NCBI GenBank assembly: GCA_016700155.1
Contig: CP065001.1
Coordinates: 744,001 to 808,000, forward strand
Source: Ignavibacteriales bacterium
Lineage (GTDB): Bacteria; Bacteroidota; Ignavibacteria; Ignavibacteriales; Ignavibacteriaceae
Length of the DNA: 64,000 nt
Direction: 5' to 3'
Part shown: in pieces, positions 62,758 through 64,000 of the stretch
Position numbering within the stretch: position 1 is the first letter of the stretch
Layout of the letters: every line of letters begins with the position of its first letter
Made by a program: the position numbers and the translations under genes
Notes under the pieces: generated by a model
What the model was told of the DNA's origin: nothing
The model's database searches: none
What the model saw: the letters and a program-made list of their open reading frames with translations, nothing else

Positions 62758-64000
62758 AATTGTAAGTATAATAATTTTTATTTCGCTTCTTACCTCAGTA
62801 GGAATTTGTCAATACGGACAAATTAATATTGATGACTATATTCAAAACGCGGAAATGTTTGAAGAGAACCAGCTTCCGTTGCTGCCGACTTTAATTCCAT
62901 TTAAAGATGTTGAATCATCTCTTAAAACATCTGAAAGTCAGTCTGAATTTTATCAAAGCCTAAACGGTAAGTGGAAGTTCAATTTTCAATATACACCATA
63001 TACATTCCCTCATGATTTTTACGAACAAAATTATGATGACAAGAACTGGAATGAAATAAAAGTTCCGGCAGTTTGGCAGACTGAAGGTTACGATCATTTA
63101 ATGTACAGAAATGTTCCAATGGAATTTGCACCGTATGATCCACCGCTCGTTCCCAAAGAATTAAATCCAACAGGCTGTTACAGAAGAACTTTCGATATGG
63201 ATTCTGAATGGTCCGGAAGAAATATCATTCTCCATTTTGATGGAGTAAAATCAAATGCTTTTGTTTGGGTAAACGGAAAATATATTGGTTACGATGAAGG
63301 CGGAATGACTCCTGCAGAATTTGATATTACTGATTTTGTAACCGAAAAAAATAATCAGATAACAGTACTTATTACCCGCTGGTGCGATGGTTCGTATCTT
63401 GAAGACCAGGATATGTGGCGATACTCAGGAATTTACAGAGATGTTTACCTCTACTCAAAACCTGTTGTATCTATTTCTGATTTGACCGTCATTACTGACT
63501 TTGATGAAAATTATGTAAATGCAAATCTCACTTTGAAGCTTGGTATTACTTCATCATCATTACTATCTGAGAATTACAATTTTAAATTTACACTTCTCGA
63601 CTCATCACAAAAACAAATTGCTCAAACATCAGCCTTAGTTGAAAATCTATCATCAACCATAACAAAGGAGATTATACAGCTGCATCAATGGTCTGATGAA
63701 AAACCTTATCTATATACTTTGATAGTTGAACTGCTCAATTCAAAAAATGAAACCACTGAGGTTGTTAAAAAGAAAATCGGTTTCAGAGAATTAGAAATCA
63801 TAAACGGAAGAGCGTGTTTAAATGGAAAACCGATTTATATAAAAGGTGTTAATCGTCACGAACATCATCCTGAACACAGCGGTGCGATAACAAAAGATAT
63901 TATGCTTAAAGATATTTTCCTGATGAAGCAGAACAATATCAATGCTGTGCGCACAAGCCACTATCCGAATTCACCGTTATGGTACGAACTGTGTGATGAG
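62744..64000 (+). CDS. GH2 beta-galactosidase, exported, 5' part only
   Basis: Starts at 62744 inside the end of galT and runs off the window; about 419 residues are seen. A signal peptide (IVSIIIFISLLTSVGICQ) shows export to the periplasm or surface. The sugar-binding domain (YQSLNGKWKFNF, PAVWQTEGYDH, GCYRRTF, NAFVWVNGKYIGYDEGGMTP) is followed by a GH2 immunoglobulin-like domain and the start of the catalytic barrel (IKGVNRHEHHPEHSG, NAVRTSHYPN), all as in LacZ-like enzymes. It would release galactose for the enzyme encoded upstream. Confidence 0.93.
   Translation, partial: MRINKIVSIIIFISLLTSVGICQYGQINIDDYIQNAEMFEENQLPLLPTLIPFKDVESSLKTSESQSEFYQSLNGKWKFNFQYTPYTFPHDFYEQNYDDKNWNEIKVPAVWQTEGYDHLMYRNVPMEFAPYDPPLVPKELNPTGCYRRTFDMDSEWSGRNIILHFDGVKSNAFVWVNGKYIGYDEGGMTPAEFDITDFVTEKNNQITVLITRWCDGSYLEDQDMWRYSGIYRDVYLYSKPVVSISDLTVITDFDENYVNANLTLKLGITSSSLLSENYNFKFTLLDSSQKQIAQTSALVENLSSTITKEIIQLHQWSDEKPYLYTLIVELLNSKNETTEVVKKKIGFRELEIINGRACLNGKPIYIKGVNRHEHHPEHSGAITKDIMLKDIFLMKQNNINAVRTSHYPNSPLWYELCDE

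Overview
The window is AT-rich chromosomal DNA with tightly packed operons, several GTG/TTG starts and a mix of strong Shine-Dalgarno and leaderless-looking starts. The combination of many PAS-rich sensor kinases, exported RHS/YD-repeat giants, a complete type II secretion (T2SS) gene set, a GH2 beta-galactosidase with a cleavable signal, and a decayed FNIII-containing exported protein suggests a member of the Ignavibacteria or a relative in the Bacteroidota/Chlorobiota superphylum. This assignment is an inference; no rRNA or tRNA gene was seen.

Layout. 1-1.8 kb: end of a small gene, three terminator hairpins, and three paralogous minus-strand small genes. 2.2-14.8 kb: signalling block with a chemoreceptor, an operon of a small protein, a FIST_C-like protein, a five-PAS histidine kinase, an HDOD response regulator and a degenerate HD-GYP response regulator, then a hybrid kinase with a 5TM sensor. 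14.9-20.1 kb (minus strand): a conflict-type operon with a DUF3892-like protein, a small Cys protein, a papain-like C1 protease, a membrane-anchored prokaryotic YEATS protein, a caspase-like protease broken by one in-frame TAG, and a DNA/RNA non-specific endonuclease, followed by an exported protein.

20.1-49.8 kb: the most interesting region. A two-component system (HisKA_3 kinase plus NarL-type regulator) precedes a T2SS in three blocks: pseudopilins K/I/J, then F/G/lipoprotein/O/E/D/L/M/C. These are interleaved with two ~2,000-residue Sec-exported RHS proteins, each with a different C-terminal tip and a following candidate immunity gene. Four units (K-I-J, RHS1, F-to-C, RHS2) each begin with a copy of the same DNA element (GTAGAACTACG-N12/13-CGTAGTTCTAC-TGAT or a variant). 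Related TACGTA...ACTGAT sites sit as 31-bp-spaced direct repeats before the two-component genes. I infer one regulon: the NarL-type regulator controls a T2SS dedicated to RHS toxin export. Downstream lie remnants of a further RHS cassette and a duplicated gspF start, evidence of cassette turnover.

49.8-64 kb: an orphan LuxR-type regulator with an altered receiver, an OLD-family ATPase/TOPRIM nuclease abutting a branched-chain amino-acid-type ABC transporter cluster (LivJ, methyltransferase, membrane protein, LivH, LivM, LivG, LivF) that is interrupted by a decayed toxin-antitoxin pair, then a LacI-family regulator with an operator-like dyad, galT, and the start of a GH2 beta-galactosidase that runs off the window.
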